A DNA stretch of 64,000 bases from Microbacterium sp. NC79. GTDB taxonomy: Bacteria > Actinomycetota > Actinomycetes > Actinomycetales > Microbacteriaceae. This document shows, piece by piece, positions 25,676 through 34,496 of this stretch (position 1 is the stretch's first letter; every line of letters begins with the position of its first letter). Location of the stretch: positions 930,001-994,000 of the forward strand of contig NZ_JAHQYI010000001.1 of NCBI RefSeq assembly GCF_019061125.1, in the 5' to 3' direction. The position numbers and the translations under genes are program-made. The notes under the pieces were generated by a model. It searched no databases and was not told the DNA's origin. It saw nothing but the letters and a program-made list of their open reading frames with translations.

Positions 25676-26782
25676 ATGTCAGAGAATCGCTTCACGCCGC
25701 TGAAAGACCGTCACGAAGCCCTTGGTGCTTCCTTCACGGACTTCGGCGGCTGGATGATGCCCGTGCGCTATACGTCCGATCTTGCGGAGCACAAGGCGGT
25801 GCGCGAGTCGGCAGGTCTGTTCGACATTTCGCATATGGCCGAGTTCATTGTTGATGGTGCCGGCTCTGCCGCTTACCTTGACTACGCGCTCGCTGGCCGG
25901 TTGTCTGCAATGGCCGTCGGCAAGGCAAAGTACTCGCTGCTGCTCGCCGAAGACGGTGGCATCATCGACGACCTCATCGTGTACCGGATGGCCGACGAAC
26001 GCTTCCTGATCATCTCGAACGCTGGCAACCACGACGCGGTTGCCGCTGCGCTCCCGGAGCGCGCCGCCGATTTTGATGTCGAGATCTCTGACATTTCGGA
26101 CGACGTTGCACTCATCGCGATTCAGGGCCCGGAGTCCGTCGCGATTCTCGAGCCGATGACATCGCTCGTCATTACCGGCACGCCGCTCGCCGAATCGGCG
26201 TACTACACCTGGACCGAAGGTGACTTCGGTGAGGTTCCGGTGTTCATCGCACGCACCGGCTACACCGGTGAAGACGGATTCGAACTCCTGGTTCCGAACT
26301 CCGCCGCTGGCGAGTTGTGGGACGCCGTGCTTGCCGCAGGCGCTGACCGCGGCCTCGTGCCCGCCGGTCTTGCCGCCCGCGACACGCTGCGCCTGGAAGC
26401 AGGCATGCCGCTATACGGCCACGAACTCAGCCGCGAGACGGTTCCGTCGCAGTCCGGTCTTGGCCGCGTCGTTGTCGCCGCCAAGGAGTCGTTCGTCGGC
26501 AAGGAGGGCCTTGCCGCCCGCGATATTACCGACGCCCCCGTTTTGATCGCGCTGTCGGTCGAGGGCCGCCGCGCTGGCCGCGCCGGCTACGGCGTATTCC
26601 AGGGCGAAACGCAGGTCGGCGAGATTACGTCCGGCGCGTTGAGCCCGACGCTCGGCTACCCGATCGCGATGGCGCTCGTGCACCCGAGCGCGGCAGAAGC
26701 CACCGACCTGACCATTGACGTGCGGGGCACCCGCATTCCCGCAACCATCACCACCCTTCCCTTCTATCGGAGAAACTCATGA
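25676..26782 (+). CDS. gcvT: glycine cleavage system T protein (aminomethyltransferase)
   Basis: 368 residues, complete. Recognisable blocks: [44 protein letters not shown] at the start, [22 protein letters not shown], and [18 protein letters not shown] in the C-terminal part. It moves the methylene carbon from the aminomethyl-lipoyl arm of the H protein to tetrahydrofolate and releases ammonia. GGGAGAG precedes the ATG. First gene of gcvTHP under the glycine riboswitch. Confidence 0.96.
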   Translation: MSENRFTPLKDRHEALGASFTDFGGWMMPVRYTSDLAEHKAVRESAGLFDISHMAEFIVDGAGSAAYLDYALAGRLSAMAVGKAKYSLLLAEDGGIIDDLIVYRMADERFLIISNAGNHDAVAAALPERAADFDVEISDISDDVALIAIQGPESVAILEPMTSLVITGTPLAESAYYTWTEGDFGEVPVFIARTGYTGEDGFELLVPNSAAGELWDAVLAAGADRGLVPAGLAARDTLRLEAGMPLYGHELSRETVPSQSGLGRVVVAAKESFVGKEGLAARDITDAPVLIALSVEGRRAGRAGYGVFQGETQVGEITSGALSPTLGYPIAMALVHPSAAEATDLTIDVRGTRIPATITTLPFYRRNS

Positions 26783-27147
26783 CCGCTGACCTGAAGTACA
26801 CCGAAGAGCACGAGTGGATCGCTGTCGACGGAGACGTCGCCACGATCGGCATCACGGACTACGCAGCTGAGCAGCTCGGCGACGTTGTCTTCGTTGAACT
26901 GCCCGCCGTTGGTTCCGCCATCACGGCCGCCACCGTTGTCGGCGAGATCGAGTCCACCAAGTCGGTCGGCGAGCTGTACGCTCCCGTCGCCGGTGAGGTC
27001 ATCGAGATCAACGACGCCGTTGTTGACCAGCCCGACCTCGTCAACGCTGACCCGTTCGGTCAGGGCTGGCTCATCAAGGTTCGCTTCACGGGTGAGCTCG
27101 GCGCCACGATGGACGCCGACGCGTACGCCGCCTTCACCGGAGCATAA
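26779..27147 (+). CDS. gcvH: glycine cleavage system H protein (lipoyl carrier)
   Basis: 122 residues, starting in an ATGA overlap with gcvT. The lipoylation site is Lys61 in the segment [12 protein letters not shown]. The N-terminal YTEEHEWI block and C-terminal GWLIKVRF block are typical. It shuttles the aminomethyl group between P and T proteins. No lipoate ligase lies nearby. Confidence 0.96.
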   Translation: MTADLKYTEEHEWIAVDGDVATIGITDYAAEQLGDVVFVELPAVGSAITAATVVGEIESTKSVGELYAPVAGEVIEINDAVVDQPDLVNADPFGQGWLIKVRFTGELGATMDADAYAAFTGA

Positions 27148-27149
27148 GC

Positions 27150-30035
27150 GTGACGATTTTCGCTGACCGCCACATTGGCACCACGAGCGAGACCCAAGCG
27201 GTCATGCTCGACGCCGTGGGCATCACGGCTGATGCTGGCGAACGCCCGCTTGATGCGCTGATGCGCCGCGCCGTTCCGTCGTCGATTTTTGAGAACCGCG
27301 GAACCTCGGAGGCACTTCCGGAGGCAGCCAGCGAAGCAGAGGCTCTCGCCGAGCTTCGCGCGCTCGCCGCACGCAACACCGTCAACAAGGCCATGATTGG
27401 CCTCGGCTACTACGGCACGCTGACCCCGTCGGTGATTCAGCGCAACGTGCTGGAGAACCCATCGTGGTACACCGCGTACACGCCGTACCAGCCGGAGATT
27501 TCGCAGGGTCGCCTCGAAGCGCTGATCAACTTCCAGACCATGGTCTCGGAGCTCAGCGGCATGGCAACGGCTAACGCCTCGATGCTTGACGAGGGAAGCG
27601 CCGCCGCCGAAGGTATGCTCCTGGCCCGTCGCGCCTCGAAGGTGACGTCGCCGGTGTTCGCCGTGGACTCGGGTGCATTCCCGCAGACCAAGGCCCTGCT
27701 GGCAACGCGTGCCGCTGCCGTTGGTGTTGAGCTCGTTGAGGTCGATCTCGCTGGCGGCGAGGCGCTGCCTGACGCCCTGTTCGGTGCGTTCGTGCAGTAT
27801 CCGAGCGCATCCGGTCTCGTGTGGGACCCGTCGTCGGTCATCGACGCCGTACATGCGGCCGGTGGCCTTGCGGTTGTCGCCGCCGACCTGCTGAGCCTGA
27901 CGCTGCTCGCATCTCCCGGTTCGCTTGGCGCGGATGTCGCTGTCGGAACCACGCAGCGCTTTGGCGTGCCGATGGCGTTTGGTGGTCCGCACGCGGGCTA
28001 CATGGCCGTGCGTGCGGGGCTGGAGCGTCAGCTTCCTGGCCGTCTCGTCGGTGTTTCGCAAGACGCGTCTGGTCACCCGGCCTACCGCTTGTCGTTGCAG
28101 ACCCGTGAGCAGCACATCCGCCGTGAGAAGGCGACGAGCAACATCTGCACCGCGCAGGTGCTGCTTGCCGTCATGGCGTCGATGTACGCGGTCTACCACG
28201 GCCCGAACGGTCTCCGTGCGATCGCTACCCGCACCGCGCAGATGGCATCGCAGCTCGCTAAGAGCCTCGTTGCCGGTGGTCTGGAGATTGCTCACGAAGC
28301 CTTCTTCGACACCGTCACGGTCATGGTTCCGTCTCGCGCAGCCGACATCGTCGCTGCCGCACACGCTGGCGGATACCTGTTGCACCTCGTCGACGCCGAC
28401 ACGGTTTCGGTGTCAACGGATGAGACCACGACGCTGGAAGACCTGGCCGCTGTGGCTGGCTTCTTCGGCGTTTCGGCTCCCGGTGCCTTTGGCTTGGCTG
28501 CGCTGGAGATTGGTAAGTTGCCTGACGCGCTGCGCCGCACGGACGACTTCCTGACGCACCCGGTGTTCAACGTGCACCACTCCGAGACCGCCATGATGCG
28601 TTACCTGAAGCAGCTCGCTGACCGCGACTACGCGCTGGACCGTGGCATGATTCCGCTCGGCTCGTGCACGATGAAGCTCAACGCTGCCACCGAGATGGCG
28701 GCGATCACGTGGCCCGAGTTCGCGGGAATTCACCCGTTCGCTCCGGTTTCAGACGTTGAGGGCTACCTTGACCTGATCACCCAGCTTGAGGGCTGGCTGG
28801 CTGATGTCACGGGTTACGACGCCGTGTCGTTGCAGCCGAACGCTGGCTCGCAGGGTGAGCTCGCGGGTCTGCTTGCGATTCGTGGCTACCACCACTCGAA
28901 TGGTGATACGGCACGCGACATTTGCCTCATTCCGTCATCGGCGCACGGCACGAACGCTGCGTCGGCGGTGTTGGCCGGCATGAAGGTCGTTGTTGTTGCC
29001 ACGACGGAGTCGGGTGACGTTGACCTTGACGATCTGCGCGCCAAGATCGAGAAGCACGCTGACACGCTGTCGGCGCTCATGATCACCTATCCGTCCACGC
29101 ACGGTGTGTACGAGCAGGATGTGCTCGACATCACTGCGGCTGTGCACGCGGCCGGTGGCCAGGTATACATCGATGGCGCAAACCTCAACGCGCTGCTCGG
29201 CTACTCGCGTTTTGGCGATCTGGGTGGCGATGTGTCGCACCTCAACCTGCACAAGACGTTTGCGATTCCGCACGGTGGTGGCGGCCCGGGTGTTGGCCCG
29301 GTTGCGGCCAAGGCTCACTTGGCGCCGTTCCTGCCTTCGCACCCGCTCGCTCAGCGTGCGGAGCACGCGGGCGGTTACGTTTTCGAGGGTGGCCCGGTGT
29401 CGGCCGCGCCGTACGGTTCAAGCGGCGTGCTGCCGATCTCGTGGGCATACGTGCGCATGATGGGTGCCGCCGGTCTCCGTGACGCGACGGCGGCTGCCGT
29501 GCTTTCGGCGAACTATGTTGCCGCGCGCCTGCGGGAGTTCTACCCGGTGCTGTACGCGGGTGAGGGCGGACTCGTCGCGCACGAGTGCATTCTCGACCTC
29601 CGTCCGCTGAAGGAAGACACCGGCATTACCGTCGACGATGTGGCTAAGCGTCTCATCGACTACGGCTTCCACGCGCCGACGATGTCGTTCCCGGTTGCCG
29701 GAACCCTCATGGTCGAGCCGACCGAGTCGGAAGACCTGGGCGAGATCGACCGCTTCATCGACGCGATGATTCGTATTCACGCCGAAGCTCAAGCGGTGAA
29801 GGCTGGCACGTGGCCGGCCGACGATAACCCGCTGGCGAACGCGCCGCACACCGCGCACTCGGTCATCGCAGGGGAGTGGGCACACGCCTACACCCGCGAC
29901 GAAGCTGTGTACCCGGTGGCATCGATCATCCGCACGAAGTACTGGCCGCCTGTCCGCCGCATCGACCAGGCATTCGGAGACCGCAACCTGGTCTGCGCCT
30001 GCCCGCCGATCGAGGCCTTCGCCGACCTCGGCTAA
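27150..30035 (+). CDS. gcvP: glycine dehydrogenase (decarboxylating), single-chain P protein
   Basis: 961 residues, so both halves are fused as in most actinobacteria. N-terminal ADRHIGT, then [33 protein letters not shown]; the C-terminal half carries [17 protein letters not shown] [10 protein letters not shown] and the pyridoxal-phosphate lysine, Lys702, in [15 protein letters not shown]. It decarboxylates glycine and loads the H protein. GTG start 2 nt after the gcvH stop. Codon use is strongly G/C-ending with many preferred codons, which fits high expression. A terminator follows. Confidence 0.96.
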   Translation: MTIFADRHIGTTSETQAVMLDAVGITADAGERPLDALMRRAVPSSIFENRGTSEALPEAASEAEALAELRALAARNTVNKAMIGLGYYGTLTPSVIQRNVLENPSWYTAYTPYQPEISQGRLEALINFQTMVSELSGMATANASMLDEGSAAAEGMLLARRASKVTSPVFAVDSGAFPQTKALLATRAAAVGVELVEVDLAGGEALPDALFGAFVQYPSASGLVWDPSSVIDAVHAAGGLAVVAADLLSLTLLASPGSLGADVAVGTTQRFGVPMAFGGPHAGYMAVRAGLERQLPGRLVGVSQDASGHPAYRLSLQTREQHIRREKATSNICTAQVLLAVMASMYAVYHGPNGLRAIATRTAQMASQLAKSLVAGGLEIAHEAFFDTVTVMVPSRAADIVAAAHAGGYLLHLVDADTVSVSTDETTTLEDLAAVAGFFGVSAPGAFGLAALEIGKLPDALRRTDDFLTHPVFNVHHSETAMMRYLKQLADRDYALDRGMIPLGSCTMKLNAATEMAAITWPEFAGIHPFAPVSDVEGYLDLITQLEGWLADVTGYDAVSLQPNAGSQGELAGLLAIRGYHHSNGDTARDICLIPSSAHGTNAASAVLAGMKVVVVATTESGDVDLDDLRAKIEKHADTLSALMITYPSTHGVYEQDVLDITAAVHAAGGQVYIDGANLNALLGYSRFGDLGGDVSHLNLHKTFAIPHGGGGPGVGPVAAKAHLAPFLPSHPLAQRAEHAGGYVFEGGPVSAAPYGSSGVLPISWAYVRMMGAAGLRDATAAAVLSANYVAARLREFYPVLYAGEGGLVAHECILDLRPLKEDTGITVDDVAKRLIDYGFHAPTMSFPVAGTLMVEPTESEDLGEIDRFIDAMIRIHAEAQAVKAGTWPADDNPLANAPHTAHSVIAGEWAHAYTRDEAVYPVASIIRTKYWPPVRRIDQAFGDRNLVCACPPIEAFADLG

Positions 30036-30048
30036 TTCTGTCGCACCG

Positions 30049-30083
30049 AAGGGGTGGGCGCCGCTACGCGGCCCCCACCCCTT
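30049..30083 (+). terminator. terminator after gcvP
   Basis: AAGGGGTGGG pairs with CCCACCCCTT around a 15-nt GC-rich loop that itself holds GCCGC/GCGGC; a short T-run follows. Confidence 0.7.
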
Positions 30084-30095
30084 TCCCGTCCCCAC

Positions 30096-30221
30096 GTGGT
30101 TCCGCCCCCACCCCGTCCGGCCCCCCACCTGGTTCCGCCCCCATTCAGTTCCGCGAAACACATTCTGGTTGTCGAGACATCAGCGCGTTCCATGTGTTTC
30201 GCGGACCAAAATGTGTTTCAC
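30096..30221. repeat. left inverted repeat of the DUF559 cassette
   Basis: Outer part: GGTTCCGCCCCCA-type words at 30096 and 30131. Inner part: a 69-nt unit at 30153-30221 that is itself an imperfect palindrome (GAAACACATTCTGGT near its start, ACCAAAATGTGTTTC at its end). The inner unit matches the reverse complement of 31254-31322 with six differences, all transitions. It overlaps the last 4 bases of the nuclease gene. Confidence 0.85.
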
Positions 30222-31174
30222 CCACCAGTTGCCGCAACGGATCGGCGATAGGCCTGCAACATCGTCTGATTCTGCGGGGCGATCGGAACCATTCCTGCGG
30301 CTCGCAGGATGCGATCGAGGCGTGCGGGTGTGGTGAGGTCGCGAAACTCCCACCGTGCTACGACCGCTCCGGCACGCCGCAGAGCGTCTTCGCGCCGCTT
30401 CTCGTGGCGCAGGGCGCCGGCGGGGCCAGCCTCATGCTGGCTGTATTTGTCGTAGCCATCAAACTCGCCGCACACGCGCTGTTTGGCCCACCAGAAGTCG
30501 AGTCGCCAGGACCCTTCCGGCGTCTCCATCGGATGCTGTAGTTCGGGCGCGGGAAACCCGAGCCACTCGATGAGCGCGCGGCTGACCGATTCTCCTGGTG
30601 ATTCGGAGAGAGCGCACGTGTGCTCGGAGAGCCATGCGAGAGATCGCGTACCGCGGGAGTTGCGTTGCAACCGCCAACGGCGTCGAAGCGCGGCAGGGTC
30701 GGCGCCGCCGCGCAATGCAGCGTCCCACACGGCAAGCGAGTGAGCCCGGTTGCGGACTCGCCCAAAGTCGATGGCAGTGTCGATCACGCTGGTTGCGAAA
30801 CCGAACGGGGTCAGCGTGAGGGCGCGCGGATCGGCAAGTGCATGGCGCATGACATCGCCGACGAGAACAGACTTTGTGCGCTCACGATCCCACACATGAA
30901 TCTTGCTCGGGGACCCGAAGAGGGGGAGTCCGTGCGCGACTATTGCTGATTCATGGCTGAGGACATCGTTGGGGTGGGTGATGCGGAATGCGCGCACGCG
31001 CTCGGCGTACTGTTCCCAAGGCGTCAGAGCCAGCCATTCAGTGGTCGGCGTATAGATTCCATGTCGCACGCGCGTGAGACCCGGCTTTCCGGAGAGACGG
31101 AGGTTTCGGTCCCCACGACCGGAGTGCAGCAACGGAAATGCTGATTGTTCCATTCCGGAAGCATCTACTGTCAT
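30218..31174 (-). CDS. AbiEi-like / DUF559 putative PD-(D/E)XK nuclease, lone gene between inverted repeats
   Basis: 318 residues. The N-terminal 160 residues resemble the AbiEi antitoxin-type domain common in actinobacteria (GLTRVRHGIYTPTTEW, VLSHESAIVAHGLPL, a VIDTAIDFG block). The C-terminal part is DUF559, a Vsr-like restriction-endonuclease fold with candidate catalytic residues Glu195, Asp226, Glu237, Asp239 and Lys243 (GESVSRAL, WRLDFWW, GEFDGYDKY). So a DNA-binding module seems joined to a nuclease. No AbiEii toxin or other partner is adjacent. A second in-frame ATG at 31153 is possible. It is enclosed by inverted repeats of about 130 bp, one upstream and one touching its stop. A defence or mobility role is inference. 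Confidence 0.8.
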   Translation of the reverse strand: MTVDASGMEQSAFPLLHSGRGDRNLRLSGKPGLTRVRHGIYTPTTEWLALTPWEQYAERVRAFRITHPNDVLSHESAIVAHGLPLFGSPSKIHVWDRERTKSVLVGDVMRHALADPRALTLTPFGFATSVIDTAIDFGRVRNRAHSLAVWDAALRGGADPAALRRRWRLQRNSRGTRSLAWLSEHTCALSESPGESVSRALIEWLGFPAPELQHPMETPEGSWRLDFWWAKQRVCGEFDGYDKYSQHEAGPAGALRHEKRREDALRRAGAVVARWEFRDLTTPARLDRILRAAGMVPIAPQNQTMLQAYRRSVAATGG

Positions 31175-31253
31175 CCGGCTGGCATCCGCCGCTCCAACGG
31201 CTTTGGGGAGACGTTCCGTCCCAGCTCAGCTTGTGGAGGAGCCTCATCCAAGT

Positions 31254-31395
31254 GCGAGACACATTCTGGTCCGCGAGACACATGGAACGCGTTGATGTTT
31301 CGACAACCAGAATGTGTTTCGCCGAAAGTAGGTGGGCACTGGGGGTGCGGAACCAGGTGGGGTGCGGAACCAGGTGGGGTGCGGAACCAGGTGGG
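31254..31395. repeat. right inverted repeat of the DUF559 cassette
   Basis: The 69-nt unit at 31254-31322 is the inverted copy of 30153-30221; beyond it lie three direct GCGGAACCAGGTGGG-type words (about 31358, 31374, 31381-31393), the inverted counterpart of the outer left words. Confidence 0.85.
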
Positions 31396-31414
31396 AGTGG
31401 GATGCAAGGGAGCG

Positions 31415-32197
31415 TTAGGCGGTGAAGAGGGTGGGGAAGAGGGCGACGGCGATGGGGTAGCCGAAGAACGCCACGATATCGATCAGGGTGTGTGCAATGA
31501 CGAGGGGCATGACGCGGCCCCAGCGTTGGTATGCCCAGCCGAACACGATGCCCATGACGAAGTTTCCGACGATCCCGGGGACACCTTGATAGGCGTGGTA
31601 GAGACCGCGCAGCGCCGCTGCGGAGAGAATGATCGTCCAGGTGCCCCAGCCGAGCCGGCGCAAGCGATCACCTAGATATCCCAACAGGATCACTTCTTCG
31701 AGCAGGCCAGCGCGCGCCGCAGACAGCAGCAGCACCGGCACGAGATACCAAGCGACATTGTCAGAAGCCTGGATCGCAATGCTCGCTCCCATTGCCCGGC
31801 CGACGATGTAGAGGCCGAGCCCGGGCAAACCGATCGCCAGACCAATCCCCAAAGCGCGCAAGAAGTCGGAACCAATACGCGAGAAGTCAAGACCGATCTT
31901 GCGGAGTGCAGATTGGCCGGGTTCCCACAAGAGGTAGATCACCAGCGCGACGATCGCGAGGTCAAAAAACACATCGAGGAGTCCGTAGACGACATCCCAT
32001 ACCGCATGATCATCGCGTGATGGGTTCAGTTGCGCGGTCTGCTCGCCGATCGGCGTGGTGCTGAGCTGAATGCGGATGAAGGAAATTGTTGAATAGACCG
32101 CGGAGGCGCCCAGCGATAGGCACAGCACGATGACCACTTCCCACGTCAGGCGGGTGCGCGACGCGGTGCTGGCCACGGGGAAAATCGGAGCGCTCAT
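31415..32197 (-). CDS. CPBP family intramembrane metalloprotease
   Basis: 260 residues from the ATG at 32197, which has GAGG five bases upstream; another ATG three codons earlier has none. About eight helices. Motifs of the CPBP/Abi (CAAX-like) family: LLEEVILLGYLGDRLRR with Glu-Glu, then RGLYHAYQG with His, and VIAHTLID with His and Asp. The family cleaves inside the membrane, in some cases prenylated or bacteriocin-related targets; the substrate here is unknown. Lies next to the DUF559 cassette but outside its repeats. Confidence 0.8.
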   Translation of the reverse strand: MSAPIFPVASTASRTRLTWEVVIVLCLSLGASAVYSTISFIRIQLSTTPIGEQTAQLNPSRDDHAVWDVVYGLLDVFFDLAIVALVIYLLWEPGQSALRKIGLDFSRIGSDFLRALGIGLAIGLPGLGLYIVGRAMGASIAIQASDNVAWYLVPVLLLSAARAGLLEEVILLGYLGDRLRRLGWGTWTIILSAAALRGLYHAYQGVPGIVGNFVMGIVFGWAYQRWGRVMPLVIAHTLIDIVAFFGYPIAVALFPTLFTA

Positions 32198-32515
32198 TGT
32201 CCTCATTGTGCCGTATACATGGCGGCGGGTTCATGAGGGTGCGCCGGGGCGTTGTGGGGGTGTGGCGGCAAAAGCGGCACCGGCATTTCCGTGAGAAACA
32301 TCGATGCTCTGTGGCATCCTGCACAGCGATAACGGCGCCGACCCCGGCGTGAACGTGCAGTTTGTGAGCAAACCCCCCAATTGAGTTAAGGGTATGTAAC
32401 GTTTTCCCGCGACGTTTTGACCATGCCTACCTGGCGCGCTTAGTGTTTCCCTATCCGTGTACCAGGTTTCGATCAGATTCTTGGTGCACAAAGACCCCTT
32501 GCACAGGAGGAAATA
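32198..32515. other. 318-nt intergenic region
   Basis: Holds the divergent promoters of the CPBP protease and the oligopeptide SBP gene and no open frame with coding character. No riboswitch or RNA gene is recognised. Confidence 0.6.
32417..32446 (+). promoter_or_regulatory. promoter TTGACC-18-TAGTGT of the oligopeptide SBP gene
   Basis: -35 box TTGACC (32417-32422) and -10 box TAGTGT (32441-32446), followed about 60 nt later by AGGAGG five nt before the GTG at 32516. Confidence 0.6.
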
Positions 32516-34318
32516 GTGTCTAACAAGACATGGCGCAAGCGCGCCCTAGCAACCACCGCGGGTCTGGGCCTTTCAGCCCTGATCCTCGCCGGTTGCACCA
32601 CGCCCGGCGCAACCGACCCGACGACGAAGCCGTCAGAAGGCGGCGGCACGGGTGAGGTCGTTGACGCAACGATCACGCTGGCTGAGGCCAACGAGGTAAC
32701 GTCGTTCAACGTCAACACCCCGCAGTCCAACCTCGACATCAACTCCAAGCTGTCGTACGCAACGCACGACTCGTTCGGCTACGTCAACGACAAGATGGAA
32801 GTTGTCCCCAACGAGGGCTTCGGTACGTACGAGAAGGTTTCGGACGACCCGCTGACGGTCAAGTACACCCTGAACAAGGGCCTTGAATGGTCGGACGGCG
32901 ACGCGATCGACACTGACGACCTCATCTTCGGTTGGGCTGTTGAGTCGGGCTACTTCGACGACGCAACCTACGACGCAGAGGGTGCTGTTACTGCAGGTAC
33001 GCAGTACTTCACGATCGCCGGTTCGACCACGGGTATCCGTGACTCGAAGATCACCGAGGTCAGCGACGACAAGCTCTCGCTCACCCTCGAGTACGACACC
33101 CCCTACGTTGACTGGAACCTCGTCTGGCTCCTCGAGCAGCCCGTTCACGTCATCGCTGAAAAGGCTGGCGTCACGGTTGAAGAGATCGTCGGCGCAATCC
33201 AGGAAAGCCCGAAGGGCGACCCGGCAGCTCCGGCAGCTCCGATCGAGCCCCTCGTGAAGGCTGCAGAGGTCTTCAACTCGGCATTCGACGTTACGTCGCT
33301 GCCGGACGACGAGTCGCTGTACCTCTCGAACGGCCCCTTCATCGTTGACTCGTGGGAGCCCACGCAGTCGATGACGCTGAAGCTCAACGAGAACTACAAG
33401 GGCACGCTGAAGCCGGCTTACACCTCGCTCGTGTTCCGCTTCATCGGTGACTCGCAGGCACAGGTTTCGGCACTGCAGAACGGCGAGGTTGACATCATCA
33501 ACCCGCAGGCTGCTGCTGACACGCTGACCGCACTGCAGGCAATCCCGGCGGCAACGGTCCTCACGGGTGACCAGCTGTCGTACGACCACGTTGACATCAA
33601 CTTCAAGGGCGAGTTCGCAGACCCGAAGGTTCGCGAAGCTTTCATGAAGGTCATCCCGCGTCAGCAGATCGTTGACACGCTGATCAAGCCGATCAACCCC
33701 GAGGCAACCGTCCTCAACTCGCAGGTCTACGTGACCTCGCAGGGCAAGGTCTACGAAGACTCGGTCAAGAACAACGGTTCGTCGGCATACGCTGACGTTG
33801 ACGTTGAGGGCGCTAAGGCACTCCTCGCAGGCAAGACCCCCACGGTCCGCATCCTGTACAACATCAACAACCCGAACCGTGTTGCAGCATTCGAGGCGAT
33901 CTCGGCTAACGCAACGGAAGCTGGCTTCAACGTCGTTAACGTCGGTGACGCTAAGTGGGGCTCGATGCTCGGTAGCGACGTCTACGACGTCTCCATCTTC
34001 GGTTGGATCTCCCCGGGTGTCGGCAACGTCTCGATCCCGCAGATCTTCGCAACCAACGGTGGCGGTAACTACAATGGCATCAGCGTTCCTGAGATCGACG
34101 AGCTGGCAAACAGCATCATGACGATGACCGAGCAGTCGGACATCGAAGCAGCCGGCCAGGCAGTTGACAAGCTCCTGTTTGACAACTACTACGGTCTGCC
34201 GCTGTTCCAGAGCCCGGGTGTCATCGCACACTCGGACCGCGTATCGGGCGTTACCTACATGGCTAACCAGACCGGTCCGATCTGGAACTACTGGGAGTGG
34301 ACGGTAGCGGCTAACTAA
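32516..34318 (+). CDS. oligopeptide ABC transporter substrate-binding lipoprotein (SBP_bac_5)
   Basis: 600 residues. Signal sequence with lipobox LILAGC, then family 5 features: EANEVTSFNVNTPQSN, VKYTLNKGLEWSDGDAIDTDDLIFGW, and the ligand-cleft strand SLVFRFIGDSQAQVSALQNGEVDIINPQ. Codon use is the most biased in the window, with almost only C- or preferred G-ending codons for Lys, Asn, Tyr and Phe, which points to very high expression. A GTG start with a perfect AGGAGG supports this. First gene of a dpp/opp-type set, separated from its permeases by an attenuator-like hairpin. Confidence 0.9.
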   Translation: MSNKTWRKRALATTAGLGLSALILAGCTTPGATDPTTKPSEGGGTGEVVDATITLAEANEVTSFNVNTPQSNLDINSKLSYATHDSFGYVNDKMEVVPNEGFGTYEKVSDDPLTVKYTLNKGLEWSDGDAIDTDDLIFGWAVESGYFDDATYDAEGAVTAGTQYFTIAGSTTGIRDSKITEVSDDKLSLTLEYDTPYVDWNLVWLLEQPVHVIAEKAGVTVEEIVGAIQESPKGDPAAPAAPIEPLVKAAEVFNSAFDVTSLPDDESLYLSNGPFIVDSWEPTQSMTLKLNENYKGTLKPAYTSLVFRFIGDSQAQVSALQNGEVDIINPQAAADTLTALQAIPAATVLTGDQLSYDHVDINFKGEFADPKVREAFMKVIPRQQIVDTLIKPINPEATVLNSQVYVTSQGKVYEDSVKNNGSSAYADVDVEGAKALLAGKTPTVRILYNINNPNRVAAFEAISANATEAGFNVVNVGDAKWGSMLGSDVYDVSIFGWISPGVGNVSIPQIFATNGGGNYNGISVPEIDELANSIMTMTEQSDIEAAGQAVDKLLFDNYYGLPLFQSPGVIAHSDRVSGVTYMANQTGPIWNYWEWTVAAN

Positions 34319-34342
34319 GCCCCTCGCCTTCGACTAACACAT

Positions 34343-34383
34343 ACAAGCAGGGGGCGTCGGATTTCCGGCGCCCCCTGGCTTGT
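34343..34383 (+). terminator. hairpin between SBP and permease genes, likely partial terminator
   Basis: ACAAGC...GGGGGCG pairs with CGCCCCC...GCTTGT around a TCGGATTTCCGG loop. It would lower read-through so that the binding protein is made in excess. A second stem TGCGGCGG/CCGCCGCA follows at about 34419-34450. Confidence 0.75.
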
Positions 34384-34496
34384 GCGTTGATTTCCATTCC
34401 CCCCCCGGTATCGGCAAATGCGGCGGCGCACCACAAGTGCAACCGCCGCACAGGGCACTCGCCTGATACCGTATGTCTCCATGAAGGGACAGCCCA

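Noticed and set aside
30096..31395. Classical insertion sequence
   Set aside because: No transposase (DDE, tyrosine or HUH motif) and no evident target-site duplication outside the repeats; kept as a repeat-bounded gene instead.
30218..32197. AbiE type IV toxin-antitoxin pair (DUF559 gene with CPBP gene)
   Set aside because: The CPBP gene is a membrane protease, not an AbiEii nucleotidyltransferase, and lies outside the repeats with its own ribosome-binding site.
32633..34231. 532-codon open frame opposite the oligopeptide SBP gene
   Set aside because: Val/Arg/Asp-rich antisense reading of a strongly codon-biased gene; no ribosome-binding site and no homology pattern.
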